A DNA stretch of 64,000 nt from Ancylostoma caninum (Eukaryota > Nematoda > Chromadorea > Rhabditida > Ancylostomatidae): NCBI GenBank assembly GCA_037903475.1, contig JBAJFG010000271.1, positions 558,001 to 622,000 on the forward strand, in the 5' to 3' direction. Below, one piece after another: positions 15,531 to 27,756 of the stretch. A program made the translations under genes and the position numbers. The notes beneath the pieces were generated by a model. It had not been told where the DNA came from. It searched no databases and was given only the letters and a program-made list of their open reading frames with translations. Within the stretch, counting starts at the first letter, position 1. Each line of letters starts with the position of its first letter.

Positions 15531-18500
15531 CTGCCTTCTGAAAGACAAACCCGTAAATTTTTACCGTGACGCCCGTGAATCCACCTTTTCGGGAGGTTGG
15601 TAAAGAAGACAAACAAACAGATAAAAACACAAAACCCGAAGATACACAAGTACTTCTTGTGAATCCAGAACGAAACTACAAAACAAGCTGTAAAAAACCC
15701 TTGGATACCTGAAAAATCCCGGAGGAAATTTTGCCTTCACGATGAAAACAGAAAAATCCCTCTTTCTCGAATCTCCGTCCTTCGTAAACATTTTTCCCCT
15801 GTACAATGCAATATTCGACAATGCCATGGTATTTCGAAACATACCCTGTAGTTTCATGCTGAAAATCTATTCCTGGAAACATCGCTGCCGCTCCAATCCA
15901 TCATAATTGTCGTGGAACTAGTGCAATTTGTTCAATGCTTTCCAGAAAAAGCTGAGAAATCGTGGAAAGGTGCGAGAGAAGAAAGTCACACTTCACAATT
16001 TCCTCTTCTTTTGATGTGTTCTTCGTTTGGCATTCGCATATGACCAGATTTCGATAATAATATGCGAAGTAAAGCCTAATTTTACATGGGAATTACCAAG
16101 AATTCCCTTTTTGTGGATGGAAAACTGTACATGGCATGTATGAATGGGAGCTACTTCCTCGTGCTATGTATGCTGATGTCAGTGAACATGCAGCTATGAG
16201 AGAAAATTCCTTCGTTTGTTTTCTTGAGATGTCCTTCACACTATAATGAAGATGTCAATCATTCCGAGTGCTGCGTGCGTCATGCGTTTCAATGAAATGT
16301 CATTTTGAACTCTGTCTGTCGGTGTGAAATGATCTTAACATCAATAAGGTGGCGAAAAAAATGATTTTTCACATCCGAGGAAGACCCGGAATGAGCGGTG
16401 ACGTCGTTGGAGAAAATGCAGTGACGTCTTCAAAGAAATGTACTGGCGTCATCGAAGAAAATGAGAGCCAGAAATTCAGCCCCGATTTCCCTGAGTTACT
16501 CTGATTGCATAGCTACGTAGAATAGAATTCCGACATTCCCTGAAGTCATTCTGGATATCGTTTCCACACACAGCACGCCTCGTGAGCAATCGATAGCTTT
16601 TTTGTGGTAGTATTACAAGAACTACAGTGTACAATTGTACATATGACTACAATACATGTATCCATTTCATCCATACATACGCTCAGGCGAAGATCCATGA
16701 ACCAGAGTGCATCCAGAGACAAAGTGATGAATTCTGTGAAGCCGACAATGGTTGAGCTATCTGAAACTATATTTTGTTACTGCTACGCAGACATGTAGTA
16801 ACAGTACGTACGTATGTATATCTATCTATTCAACAATTCTCCTCTCCAAGGTTCAAAATTACTTCCTGGCACTAACTATGTATGGGCAAGGAAATGAGGT
16901 GAAGGCTAGTGCAGATGCCCTCATTGCCTCCCAGCCTATAAAAAGTGAGCCGGAATTTTTAAGTGCCCTTGGCAATGAGAGGAGAGTTGTCTTTTACAAT
17001 TGGTACTAAAGGAAAATCGAACAATCTAATCAACAATGCTTGAATAATCAATTGAGAAATTTTGAATAATTCAGAAATGAAAATCCCCACGGCTCTTCTC
17101 ATCTATCTACCATGTCTATTTTATACAATAATAAAGTAATCCTATACCGATTTATTGCACAATATTTGGTCCTACATAGATATAGTACAATTTACCTTGC
17201 TCCTCAGGATGCGGAGTGAACTCTTCATTTATATACCTTTCATCTATATTTCCTACCTATAATCTCCTACTCCATTCATGTTCCCACCCTGAAACTCAGG
17301 GGATAGTGACATTTCCCTTGAGTCACAGCCAAAGAATTTCTGAGGAGAGCCCAAATATTTCCAGCTGTATGGACCTCAAGTCCAAAGCTCCCGTGAAACC
17401 ATTGGATTTGCTAGTGTTCAGAAGAAAAAAAGGGCTACGATGGCAAAATTCTGAAAGTTTGATGGGTATTTTTCCAGATTAGCGGAATGGGGAGTCTCAG
17501 GTGAAATCTTCCACGAATGCGAGCTTCGATTGAAGAGCTCTTTGGAAGTCGCCGGATTTCCAGTCTCATTTTCTTTTGATTTCCAATCAATTATCTTCAT
17601 AGCACCGCTGTTATGGAGGCAGAATCTCCCCTTAGTTTCAGGGTAAAGTTGAGAAACTATGTGGCCATTTAAGTAACTTGTTTTAAGCACTTCTAAATAT
17701 AGAAGAATCAAAACTAGAAAAAGAGGACGGGGTACATTCCTGGAATAGCACTAGGGCGCGGTCGATTCATGAGAGAACAAGATTACATGGAGGGGAGAGT
17801 ATGAACAAAATTCTCTCAAAATCCCATGCCTTTTTTATGGTCTTAATAGCTTCTTCTTTTAATGGGGGCATTTTTACTAACAATTACTGACATAGACTTT
17901 TACCAGTAATTACTTGAATCTTAATTTAATCCTCATTTAGAAATATTTGGTGCATCCTAGCAAAGAACTATTCGGACCCTACTTTTCCAGTTCTCCACTA
18001 GTTCTTGTTTGAATACGCCTCCAAATCCTAACTTTAAGGAGACTCGCCAAAGTCCTAGGATTTTCCACACTCAATCTCCCTTAGATTGAAAGCACCCTTG
18101 ATGAACCTCATAAAGGAAAATCGAGAGGATGCCCTTCCAATGTCATTAATGACATCATTGAGTGGGCCATATTTGCTGAGCTTAGGGACATTCGAGCACG
18201 TCTCGGGAATATCCGCCATGACATCATTTTCCAGCATATCTCAGGAAAATCCATTAAGAAGCTCAAGCGGGCCTGTTTTGCTGGATTTTGCCCCCGCAGA
18301 TCAAAGAGTTTCACGCAAGCAGGCCTATACATTTGTTACATGACGTCCGCGCGCATGTACATGTGGCTTCTCACGTGTGGTTCGCGAATGATCCATCATT
18401 CAATCGTAAGTCCACAAAAACGAGCTGAAATTTTCGGAACATGTGCGATGGATTTCCTAAAATAGACAACATACATATGGTTGTGACGCAAGCGAAGCCA

Positions 18501-18946
18501 GTTTGAGTTATTTTAAGCGCCATGATGAGAGGGGCATCTGTCAAACTGTCACTTCAACTGTGGACACTGTTCAGTAGCAAACAACTTCGGAAAACGTTCG
18601 AGAATTTTCCACAGGGAGGATTCTGTTTCCATGCGACGTCCCAGAATAACATTTTAGTGGCAAACAACCATGGAAAAAGTTCGATGGTTCTTACTGGAAG
18701 CGGACATTCTGAAGAATTTCTAGAAGGAATTATCAGATGGTTTAATGACCGACAAACTGTCGTTAGCAGGCCAACTTTTGGTAACTCATTCTATACTTTA
18801 ATCACTTTTGGTAACTTTAGAAGTTTGTATTGCTGCATGAGTGATTTTTGGCCCAGCTGTAAATAAAATCGGCCGGAAAAAAATAGATAAATCCACGTCA
18901 TGAACGCGAAATCAGTGTGTTTTAACAACCCCACTTCACTTTTTAT
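15531..18946. other. No firm gene; weak coding-like patches
   Basis: A 60-codon minus frame at 18055-18237 and plus frames around 17216-17482 have fair codon composition but no convincing splice sites or starts. They may be exons of an unresolved gene or chance. Confidence 0.35.
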
Positions 18947-19144
18947 TCAATGGAATCGGTCAAGAGACGACTGCAGCATTGATATCGCTGCATTCACCCT
19001 AGGATCTATTCTTTGCTGAGCAACAAAAGCAGTACAAGGCGGTGCACACAATGCCCGATTGATCTTAGGTCGCCATTTTTCACAGCCTTGAAAAGCCTGA
19101 GATATGCCCTGGACTATGGGACCTGTGGATTGGTCCAGGGGCAA
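18942..19144 (-). CDS. Possible terminal exon with poly(A) signal
   Basis: A minus-strand frame of about 65 codons ends at TGA (18947-18949) and overlaps an AATAAA on the same strand (18942-18947), an arrangement seen at compact worm 3' ends. Acceptors within it (CAATCCACAG and GGCATATCTCAG) would give exons of about 170 or 150 bases. The predicted tail is hydrophilic and contains four cysteines (two as CAPPC). No family is recognised, and upstream exons could not be joined. Confidence 0.33.
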
Positions 19145-19376
19145 TTAGTAGTTCCTTCAGCCCAGAGCTTCAGTACTAGGGCTGAACGAGTCGAATAAAA
19201 AAATGAATAATAAAAATGAAAAATAAATAAATAAATAATAAACAAATAATCGAATGAACCCTACGAATGTTCGACTATATATGATGATGCAGAAGTTAAC
19301 GCCCTGTCCCTAGGTCCGAGAACAAGAGAGTGCAAAGAAAATTTAGTAATTCCACAGGGTATCAGCCCATGCGTTA

Positions 19377-19519
19377 TAGTGTGTTTCACCGGGGATCATA
19401 GTTGTGAAGATATTAGAGAAAGAGAGAACGCGCGAAATAGTGCTGTATTCGGAGAGGCGGAGGAGAAATACGGACCATAGGCACGAATACTAAACTATCC
19501 TCGTTTTTGGAACGGACTT
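19377..19519 (+). mobile_element. 143-bp TA-flanked MITE, copy 3
   Basis: Starts TAGTGTGTTTCACCGGGG after TA (19375-19376) and ends AACGGACTT, one base off the TA-flanked consensus end. The interior GATATTAGAGAAAGAGAGAAC matches copy 4 at 37129-37271 closely. Confidence 0.75.
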
Positions 19520-19559
19520 AACCATTCATATGTTACTTTACGCATAAATTTTCGGTGTT

Positions 19560-19700
19560 TAGGTGTCCAAATATTACTTGATTCGGGTAACAACGGTAAA
19601 GTCGATAACAAAATTTACCTATTGTTAACACTAGCGTCAACACGTTTACCCTGAGTAATTTAAATGGTGCATCGAGGTCCAGTTTTGCTCGGAATTTGAG
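19560..19700. repeat. GGGTAA-rich dispersed repeat, copy
   Basis: GTCAACACGTTTACCCTGAG followed by TAATTTAAATGGTGCATCGAGG parallels GTCAACACATTTACCTTGGG and what follows at 21831-21875. The boundaries are approximate. Confidence 0.5.
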
Positions 19701-19946
19701 GTAATTTTCCTTAAAAGGATCATATTTCTCTGCAAATTTGTAGAAAAATAGTGTTCTATGGACTCCTTCTGGCAAATGGATTGAAAATGGCAAACGATGC
19801 TAATGACAGATCCTCGACAAATACGTCTAGACGTAAAAAAAGTGGTCTATTTTCGCCCACTCGGTGACCTTATTACAATTTTTTTGAAGAAATTTTTACA
19901 TAATTGGCAGTCCTAATTGGTGGACCTAAGAGGGACTTTCACAAAG

Positions 19947-19993
<47 letters not shown>

Positions 19994-19995
19994 TT
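19947..19995 (-). repeat. (TTTA)n microsatellite, read as (TAAA)n on the minus strand
   Basis: About 12 uninterrupted tetranucleotide units. It directly follows, on the minus strand, the end of the open frame at 19987-20265. It may therefore be the 3' tail of a retroposed sequence. Confidence 0.9.
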
Positions 19996-20265
19996 CACTA
20001 CACTCGGTGGCGCGCCAGAAAAAAAACGACAAACAAGTAGTTCCACATTCACTTTTCGAACAAAGTGAGGTTTGAAGTCCAGTAGTTCAATCACGACGGG
20101 GAAGCAGGTCGTTCTCCTTCTCTGGCAGGTATGGTAGCCTCCAATCGACATCCTTCTCCTATCCTTAAAGCAGTACGGGCAGACAACAGTAACTAGGGTT
20201 TGTATGATCAACTTATTTCTTTTAAAAAACTGAGAAAATTTTACTTTCATCCAAGAGAATATCAT
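19987..20265 (-). CDS. Open frame with CPYC motif running into an (AATA)n tail
   Basis: A 92-codon minus-strand frame contains CPYC (a zinc-finger-like Cys pair) and a later Cys-rich stretch, and terminates within the (TAAA)n tract. A short coding remnant ending in a simple-repeat tail suggests the 3' end of a non-LTR retroelement, but I cannot match it to a family. A host exon followed by a microsatellite is the alternative. Confidence 0.3.
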
Positions 20266-20370
20266 TTGCTTATTCTTCCCCTGGTCATTTCAAATGGATA
20301 AATAATAAGTGAATAAGTGAAGACTTTCTATGCTTTCTGAGCTAAAATGCTCTGGCTGGATCACCTAAGC

Positions 20371-20685
20371 TCAAGGTAGCACTGCAGGATAGCGCCTGGA
20401 GTCGCCGCTTCTAGGCAAACCGCGAGTACTGCCTAGCACCTCTCGGCTAACCTTATTCTGTGTTGTACCCTCAGAATGCATCTTCTGCTGAACTAAGCTC
20501 CAACTAACGAGATTTATGCCCACGAGGCTAAACAAAAACACAGCCCTCCTCAAAAGGGCATTCTCTCTTAAGGCTGTTTTTTGTGGATTTGCACGCGACA
20601 CGGTCGCGAGCCGACTGATTGTTCCATCTTTCATCTCTGGTTTTGTGACACATCTTTCGGACTTTTGCACTTTGTGCAGCCACAT
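20371..20685 (-). CDS. Coding-like open frame with one hydrophobic segment, unrecognised
   Basis: The 104-codon minus frame has balanced codon use, a basic N-terminal part and one hydrophobic stretch (VFLFSLVGINLVSW) that could be a membrane helix. An AAG|GTTAGC donor-like site at its 3' part would end an exon before the last 25 codons. No acceptor is clear. The length alone is compatible with chance. Confidence 0.25.
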   Translation of the reverse strand: MWLHKVQKSERCVTKPEMKDGTISRLATVSRANPQKTALRENALLRRAVFLFSLVGINLVSWSLVQQKMHSEGTTQNKVSREVLGSTRGLPRSGDSRRYPAVLP

Positions 20686-20880
20686 GTGAGCAATGGCGCG
20701 TTTTTTTTTTGGGAACGCGCTGCTTTTAGTGCAAGGTGCGCCGCGAGCGGGGCGACGGAAAAAGCAAAAGGAATGATGGTTTGGTCTTTATTTGTTTACA
20801 CACGCAGTATATTTCCTGCGAAAATTCTTTCTTTTCCGTAACTGCATGTTCAATCCATGGGAATGACCTTAATTCAAAGA

Positions 20881-20925
20881 CTCTTTCGGCGATGTGAGGC
20901 TTTTAGTCCCACATCGACGAAAGAG
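20881..20925. other. 16-bp stem hairpin
   Basis: CTCTTTCGGCGATGTG and CACATCGACGAAAGAG pair with one mismatch around a 13-base loop. Looser pairing continues outward (GACCTTAATTC / GAAATTAATGTC), giving an imperfect hairpin of about 80 bases, within the range of small-RNA precursors. Expression is unknown. Confidence 0.5.
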
Positions 20926-21799
20926 CTACGGAAATTAATGTCCATTTTCCGAGGTGATTGCTTTTCTGGAAAAAGGCTCATTCCAAGGAAAGCCGATCTC
21001 TTGCAGAAGGGATGTAATTGAAGAATACTGCAAGAACCTTAACTGCTGCAGCTTGAAAGGCCTAAGGCCCCCCTCATCCCCTCACCCCAGAAACTTTCGT
21101 GTTGGAGGTATAGCCGGATTTCAAGCTTTGAGAAGAGTGCACTCACATCCTGTGGCGAAGAAGTGAATCCGCGGTACAGTTGTGGTGTTTTCTGTATGCT
21201 TGGCTGTGCAGGCGAGCATTTCCTTTGGACATTAGTGGGTCCCGCCACGCGTTTAGTACATGCTGCCTGCGTAAACTGGTGGATCGTAGGATGTTGATCC
21301 TGTGACTGGAGTATCTCTGCTCAGTTGTTCGTCATTTTTTTCTGTTTATCCTTGATTTGTGATACGTTAGCAGCGTTTTCACCCTTGCCCCATCAACTCA
21401 GAGCGAAAAGTTTTGACAGGTGTCCATGTGGAAGTTTTTTTCACAGTGCTACATTTGAGATTGTTTTTTTTTTCCAAGTTCAGGATTTTTATGTGTTTTG
21501 ACTTGTATAGAATTATGGAATGCTGAAAAAAGTGGATGGAAAGGCATTCTATTCTATTAATATTAAGAAGTCTAGCGTCACGTGGTAATAATCCGTCTGT
21601 ATAATTGTCGGTAGCTGCGTTTTTTTTTAATGAAATTTAAATATTCGAGGAAGAGCTAGGAGTAGCATACATAAATAGATGAGCACCATAAATGAATAAA
21701 TAGATGAGAGAAAATTTCTAAGTTGCGATCCATGTTACTCAGCAAGAAAACACATTTCTCGAGGACTTGCCTGCAAATTGTGGGCCTCGTTGTACTGGT

Positions 21800-22095
21800 A
21801 GCCAACTAGAAGCTGGACTTAACCGTCTGGTGTCAACACATTTACCTTGGGTAATCTCCATGATGCATCCAGGCCCAGAACCTTCTAGTTTTCTACGATG
21901 TTAGCAACAGATCCTATGCCGCTACAATCATTCAAAGACACTGAAAAGAATGTATCACTGCGAGGATGGGTAACCTCATAACCATGGGTAGCAGCTATAT
22001 AGGTAAGGTCATCACGTGCAGGCAAACATGTTGATGAGTGGCAGGTGAAGGGTAACCTTGGGTACGTTAGCAATTCCACCATGGGTAATCTCGAC
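21800..22095. repeat. GGGTAA-rich dispersed repeat, longest copy
   Basis: Holds GGGTAATCTC, GGGTAACC, GGGTAGC and GGGTACG words in tandem-like array, with the block TAATCTCCATGATGCATCCA. The same block is seen in altered form at 39590-39620 (TAATCTCAATGATGCATCGG) and 19650-19675. Function is unknown. Confidence 0.55.
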
Positions 22096-22830
22096 TATAC
22101 ATCGAAAACAGAAAGAAAATTTCTTTGCGCATTCGAAAATCTGAACCAACTATGTATTTGGTCCCCGCTTTTCCCCAGTTCTATTTCGACGGAACTCTAA
22201 CCCTTAGCTTCAAATCGATGGTGTAGTTGCTAAAGATCTCGTCCGCTTTTAATGGTGTTGTTGTTAAAAATCTCGTCCGCTTTTAGACAGCCCCTCTAAG
22301 CCAAAATGTCTCAGCTGGAAAAGCTCAAAATTCCGTTCTCTGCAAGAGCATTAGCTGCATAAATCATCATTTCCAATGTGCTTCACTTCTGCAAGAGGGT
22401 GCACGGCAGAACTATTCATACATATTCATGCGGAAGGCTGGACCAATTTATTTTAATGCCCTTCTTGATTTCTCTTATGTGGACGACATCTTGTAAAACC
22501 TATGATGTTGTCCTGACTCGCTGGAAAGGAAATCCTTTTGTTTCGGTACTTCGCACATGAGAGAAAAAAAAAGCAGAAAAAAAATTAGCGAATGTATATG
22601 TAAACACTGCGGGCAAAAAACAGAATGAATTATTAAATGAGCTCACAAACAATGTATGTGCAAACAAAGGGAAAAACGGTGGAAAATAACAGTTGAAAAA
22701 ATGAAAAGAGAATGAGGAAAGGCGAAAGGAAGGCGGATTGGCCGCTAATCGAGGATGGTGATCCTGAATCGTCAACAAGTAGGAAATTGACGCCTGAACA
22801 GATGAGCAAACCAGATGAGTGAATCAATAT
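22096..22830. other. No supportable gene
   Basis: A small direct repeat (ATCTCGTCCGCTTTTA, twice, 22232-22285) is the only notable structure. Confidence 0.45.
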
Positions 22831-22888
22831 TGAATGAATGAATGAATGAATGAATGAATGTATGTATGTATGTATGAATGAATGAATA
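22831..22888. repeat. (AATG)n/(TATG)n microsatellite
   Basis: Eight or so AATG units pass into TATG units and back. Simple sequence with no coding value. Confidence 0.9.
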
Positions 22889-23249
22889 GTAAAAAGAGGG
22901 AATAAGAGAATAAATACGTATATAAATAAAAGTGTAAGTAAGAAGCCCTCGAATCAATGAATTCGCATACCGTCGTCCAGAAGTTTGTATTGACAGTTCG
23001 TGAAGCATCAGCCACTGTTTGCCCAACGATTGCTGGACTTCTGAGATGGCTGAAAATAACGGGCCGAAGAAGTTGACGTTCGATTAGATCTAATTCCTTA
23101 CGTCATCTCCTAGCAGCCCATTTCACTGTTCGTCTCTTTATTGATTAATCTATTGTTGCTACAAGTTGCAAACTTATATTCTCGGCATATAAATTTAGCT
23201 TAACTGATGCATATGACCTGCCGAATCTCTCACACAGTAGAATCGCTTG

Positions 23250-23296
23250 AGAACGGTGATATCTGTGGTATGCGAGGATGCGCAGACGATCAGAGG
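23250..23296 (+). repeat. Short dispersed core containing TGCGCAGAC, copy 1
   Basis: GAGAACGGTGATATCTGTGG through GGATGCGCAGACGATCAGAG resembles, on the opposite strand, 47962-48014 and 25715-25757. The shared core is GGATGCGCAGAC[AG]A[TC]CAG. It is probably part of an old transposable element. Confidence 0.45.
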
Positions 23297-24798
23297 GTCA
23301 AGATACAGATATTGTGGCGCGCGTGAGCGAGTTTAGTCCACTGGGGTCTTCTTCCAATGGTAATTTTCACTTTCGATCGGGTATATTTATATATTCTAGC
23401 GGAAGAACAAAGGGGTAAGCTGTTATCAAAGGTTTCCTTGCCACATTTAGCATGAATAACTGGAATAACATCGCACGGACAACGACCACTCGTTTACTCT
23501 ACGTTCTAAACAAATCGCTATGGTATTTATCTCAATAATTAGTCGAGTTTAGACTTTTTATTGGGCGCATAAATCTTCATTGCAATAAGTCTCTTAGGTG
23601 AGTAGAAGGCAGTGCTGCTCCATCGCCAATACCCTGACCCACGGTGGCTTGGTCAATTTATGCACATTTAGCGGTTTGAATTTGGCGATGGGCTGAGAGC
23701 TCTATATGTAATTGCTTCCAAATGAATTCCCTAAATAGGCTCAGGCTTCTGTTCTACCTGTCTAGAATTGATTCTTCATTTTTGTTATAGGCTATGTATG
23801 TATAGACTATAGGAGGCTGAAACGCAGAAAAGTGCTGTTATTTTCCCTTCCCTCCTGAATGATGACGCTTTTTCAGTTGCGTCCCCTTCAGTCACACTGA
23901 AAAATACACTATTATAGTTCAAGTTAATCCCGGAAGGAGTGGGGAGGGGGTTGAATGTACCTTGATGAACTTTCGTTATCGTGGTGGGTTTCTCCAACAA
24001 CATTATTATAATGGATTTTTAATTAACTCCACTGTTCAGTCGCGACGGGGCAGAGCATTCTCACAATGCACTGTGGTAGTGTTAGTCCATGCAAAAGATG
24101 GTTATCGACCGCCGAATGGTCTGTAGGTCTCGCACGCCATTTTCGATGACAACGCGGAAGTCTAAACGCTTTGATAGATGTCCAGAAACGAGGAACGTCA
24201 CGTTCCAGACATTCACAGCTAATACATTGTAAACAATTGCGTCTGCAAGGGTGCTCTCGTTCGGAAGAGTTGTTGACCCTGCTGTTGCTGGATCGCTGCC
24301 GGAGCAGCAGCGGCATGCTTCATCTTTGACTTTAGGCATCACATCACCTCATTTTGCACACAACTACGTGAACATGCAGATAAATGTCGAGAAGGGGTCC
24401 TAAAAACGATTATGTTTGATTATTCAGTGTTTTTGAGGAGGTATTTGTCCTTTGGTGAAGTGTGGCACCCGTGGGCTTTTATCCGATGAAAGAGGCATGA
24501 AAAATGTCATGAAAACAGTATGTTGACTGGGATCATCGTCACCTTTCGCCACCTTTTATGGAATTCGAACTTCCGCCACCTTCGAAGAGGTTTTCGATAG
24601 ACAAAGAAGATCTAATAAAATCGAAAAATTTTAATCCATCTGGAAAATCTGAGACATTCTCACCGATTCAGCTCGTACGGCTTGTCCACCCACTTCAAAA
24701 TAATATGGTATTTGGAACTTTGAAAATACCCAGCTACTATAACCCACTAGATATACATAAATTCAACCAATATGTCTTGCATCACAGAAGATCGCTCT
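23297..24798. other. No firm gene
   Basis: Minus-strand frames at 24023-24342 are open in three phases and contain a Cys-rich stretch, but no consistent splice model emerged. The 130-codon plus frame from 24558 runs into the hairpin repeat at 24799 and was not accepted. Confidence 0.35.
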
Positions 24799-25035
24799 TC
24801 TGGCCTACCGCGCTGCACCAGCCACGCGGCGCGTTAAACCGCCAGTGGGCGGCGTGGTTGCCGGGTTTTGCCGTTTTTTTATTGATGTATAGCTTATGCT
24901 ACACGTTTTTCTTTATGCCTTTTTTTCATCCGAAATGGTGGGAAACATAAGCAAAACATTAAAACAGGCAACGCCCGACAACCACGGCGCTCAGTTGCTC
25001 TGCCGCGCCGCCTAGGCGATGCGGCGCGGCAGACC
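24799..25035. repeat. GC-hairpin dispersed repeat, copy 2
   Basis: Left end TCTGGCCTACCGCGCTGCAC, right end TCTGCCGCGCCGCCTAGGCG followed by its complement GCGGCGCGGCAGACC. Centre AT-rich, with GGCAACGCCCGACAACCACG shared with copy 1. Confidence 0.65.
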
Positions 25036-25714
25036 TTGTGAGCGGTTCTCTGTGACAGAAAAAAAAACGACTAATCGGTACTATAGTGCCAAAGGGTATT
25101 GCTGGAATTGCTAAAAATTAGGGATGAATAGTGGAATTTATCAAAATCAAGAAAAATCACGTTGTAGTCGGTTCCCATACACATCTAATACCAGTGGTTC
25201 TTTTTCTAAAAATTCCGCCGCAGGCTTTCAACGTAATATTCCCAAGGCTAGAAAAGTGCAGAAATTCCAGAGCAGTTATTATTTCCTTCGACAACAATTT
25301 CTTCACATCCACAACGCTTACGTGCAGTGTCACGGCATGGAACGAAGCAGTAATTTGTTTTCAAGCGTTTTACAATCGCTATGCACTTGCATCCATGCCA
25401 CATTCATCAGAGTGCCCAGCTATGCGACGAAGTGTGCAGCAGCATGTCGATGTTTGTCTGATTTTGTGACTTATGTTCACTCTGTTGTGACTTGTTGTCG
25501 CTTGCTTCCGAACAGAGATCCTGAAAAAGTTTTGCTCGGAGAGGGATTAGTTGCATGGGAACGGCGCGCAGGAGCAATGTGTGTAGGAATGATGTTATTC
25601 CTATAAATATAACCAGGATCTCCAGTATTTTGAACCATAGATCTAAGGAAAAGCAGCTATATAAGACCTCAGTGGGTTCTTTGCTTGCCGCCGCGCATCA
25701 TCTGTGTGTTGGCA

Positions 25715-25757
25715 CTCTGATTGTCTGCGCATCCACACAAATAACTGTCACCCCTCC
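25715..25757 (-). repeat. Short dispersed core containing TGCGCAGAC, copy 2
   Basis: Reverse complement of the segment reads GGTGACAG..TGTGGATGCGCAGACAATCAG, matching the cores at 23250 and 47962. Confidence 0.45.
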
Positions 25758-26133
25758 TATTTTCTATCGATACTGTGATGCAGCGCGGCAGGCGAGTCCG
25801 AATGAGTGGAACCTCTCATAAATCACATTCTGTACTCCTCAAACAGTCAGTAAAGGAGAAAAAAGAATAAAAAGGAAAAAGGAGGAAAACAAAAACTTGA
25901 CTATTGTAAGACAATTTATTTTTTGAAAAAAAAGAGGAGGAAAAACAATTTCCGCAGCCTGAGATCTACCATAACAAAAATATTTCCATCAGAACAATAT
26001 TGATAGCAATCACGATTATGCCTCAAAAAGATTTCAGGTCCCACTAATCCAGGAAAATAAGTGTCATGCATTAATGCCATAATCTAGCACGTAATGACGC
26101 ACAACCCTGGAGCAATTCACATCTACACTGATT

Positions 26134-26295
26134 CTATAATCCACGTGAGGTATCGCAGCCCGCGCCATCGTCACCAGCGTCGCCATCCTCCATATCAATC
26201 GATTTTGTTAGGGGCTTCGCCACCGCTGCAACTGCGTGAGCCACCAAAAATCGATAACTAACGAAATCGATGTCACCGCACAGCGGCGCAAGGCA
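26134..26295 (-). CDS. Coding-like terminal segment with acidic C terminus
   Basis: Minus strand, 53 codons ending at TAG (26134-26136). The codon pattern is strongly protein-like, with a hydrophobic/alanine run (VAHAVAAVAKP) followed by an acidic Gly/Asp tail (MEDGDAGDDGAG). A usable acceptor, GATTTCGTTAG, precedes 26257. Part of it is an inverted repeat (26194-26211 against 26258-26273), which also allows a non-coding explanation. No family is recognised. Confidence 0.33.
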   Translation of the reverse strand, partial: CLAPLCGDIDFVSYRFLVAHAVAAVAKPLTKSIDMEDGDAGDDGAGCDTSRGL

Positions 26296-27756
26296 TTATG
26301 CTTCACGGAGAGTGTAGCGTCAGTCTTATATGGCTGACATCGTAGGATGATGAATAAAACACTGCTATTTGTGATCCTTTTCAGGGGAAAGGTGCGGGGA
26401 CAGTTCAGTTGTGATCTAGGGCGATCAATAGGAGACAGGACATCGTGGGAATCACCTGTGATTATGATCTTTTCTTTTTGAAGTTTGGAGAGCGAAAGGG
26501 CTCAACGCTACAGATGGTGCAAGTGTCCACAGACTGGTTGTCTGGATGCCTTTTCTGGACTTCTGGCTCTTCTTTGGAAAGGAGCTGCTGTTGCTACCTT
26601 TCTTGTCGCCTTACAAAGCTGAAGCTAGCTTTATTTTCTGGACTAAAATGAAATTCCTATTGTTTACTGGCTACTGTTTACTGGCTACTACTCCTCAGAA
26701 AATGTACTGGGTTTCCCCCTGTTTCCTCACTCTCCATAGTATCTTCTTCACTGCTTAAACAGCAGATGAAATGTCTTCTCGAACATTAGCCCCACTGAAA
26801 TTGTGGCTGCAGTCTGTCCCTTCATTCTGCAAGAATTTTCTCCTTTTTCCTGAGTCCCAAATGCGTGAAATTTTCCTTAAATACGGAAGAATTCAGTGAG
26901 CTGGGAAGGAAATCTTCAAATTACATACAAAATGTTGAGAGCTTAGCTAGATGTCGCTAAGCAACCACAGAAATCCCTTCCTTCTAGGAAAACCACCTTC
27001 AATTTTGTTGTTCCCTCTAACGCTAGGAAGAAACAGTTCGTGTGGTATGTTGTCACGAAATCCTTGGAACATTTCTATGCTAGAACAGTTTTTAAGGCCC
27101 CAAAGCCAAAGTTCAAGCCTAAACGCTCTCGGACAGCCATTTATTAGTATTCATATATTCGCTGGTGGCACATCCGGCTGAAATTCTAAATGGAGTGGAG
27201 TTCAGAGGCGAAATGAACTGCGATATCCAGCAAAGTGCAAGCGCAGAAATTCGATAGCATTAGCCGGAGAACGCTTCCGAACGCACAAAAACAGGCCATT
27301 CGTTAGGCTTCCATCTAGAATGAACGAAAATGAAGACTACAGAGAACAACGCTCCATGGAGAATTCCGTTTGGGACCATTGGGACCACTTTTACAAGGGG
27401 AAAGTTCGCGAAGAATACATGTTGGGCCAGCAACTATGGATCTGTTATGTGCTGCATGGAGTTTTGTAGTGAATTTGATGTTCTAATAAGAATGAGAGGT
27501 GTTCCACAGTGAAAATCAATGACTATGTTTTGTGTGTAGCTGCCACATCCTAAGGCGAATCATGTCCAATGCTTTTCTGAGGAGACAAAGTCTCACTCAA
27601 AAATACCTACATTTTTCAATGTTGTAGCTATAGCGCGCCTTAAAGGAATAAACAAGTGAATAAACATATAGATAAATAATAGGGACAAAATGAACATGAA
27701 TTTAGACAAATATGAGAGCTTCCAGTGGTCCGGACCCGCTCGTACGCTTCGCGCCG
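26296..27756. other. No supportable gene
   Basis: Short frames only. A tandem TGTTTACTGGCTAC duplication lies at 26658-26687. Confidence 0.45.

Noticed and set aside
24558..24950. 130-codon plus-strand frame
   Set aside because: Its last 50 codons are the GC-hairpin repeat at 24799-25035; the rest has no splice or start context and is within chance length.
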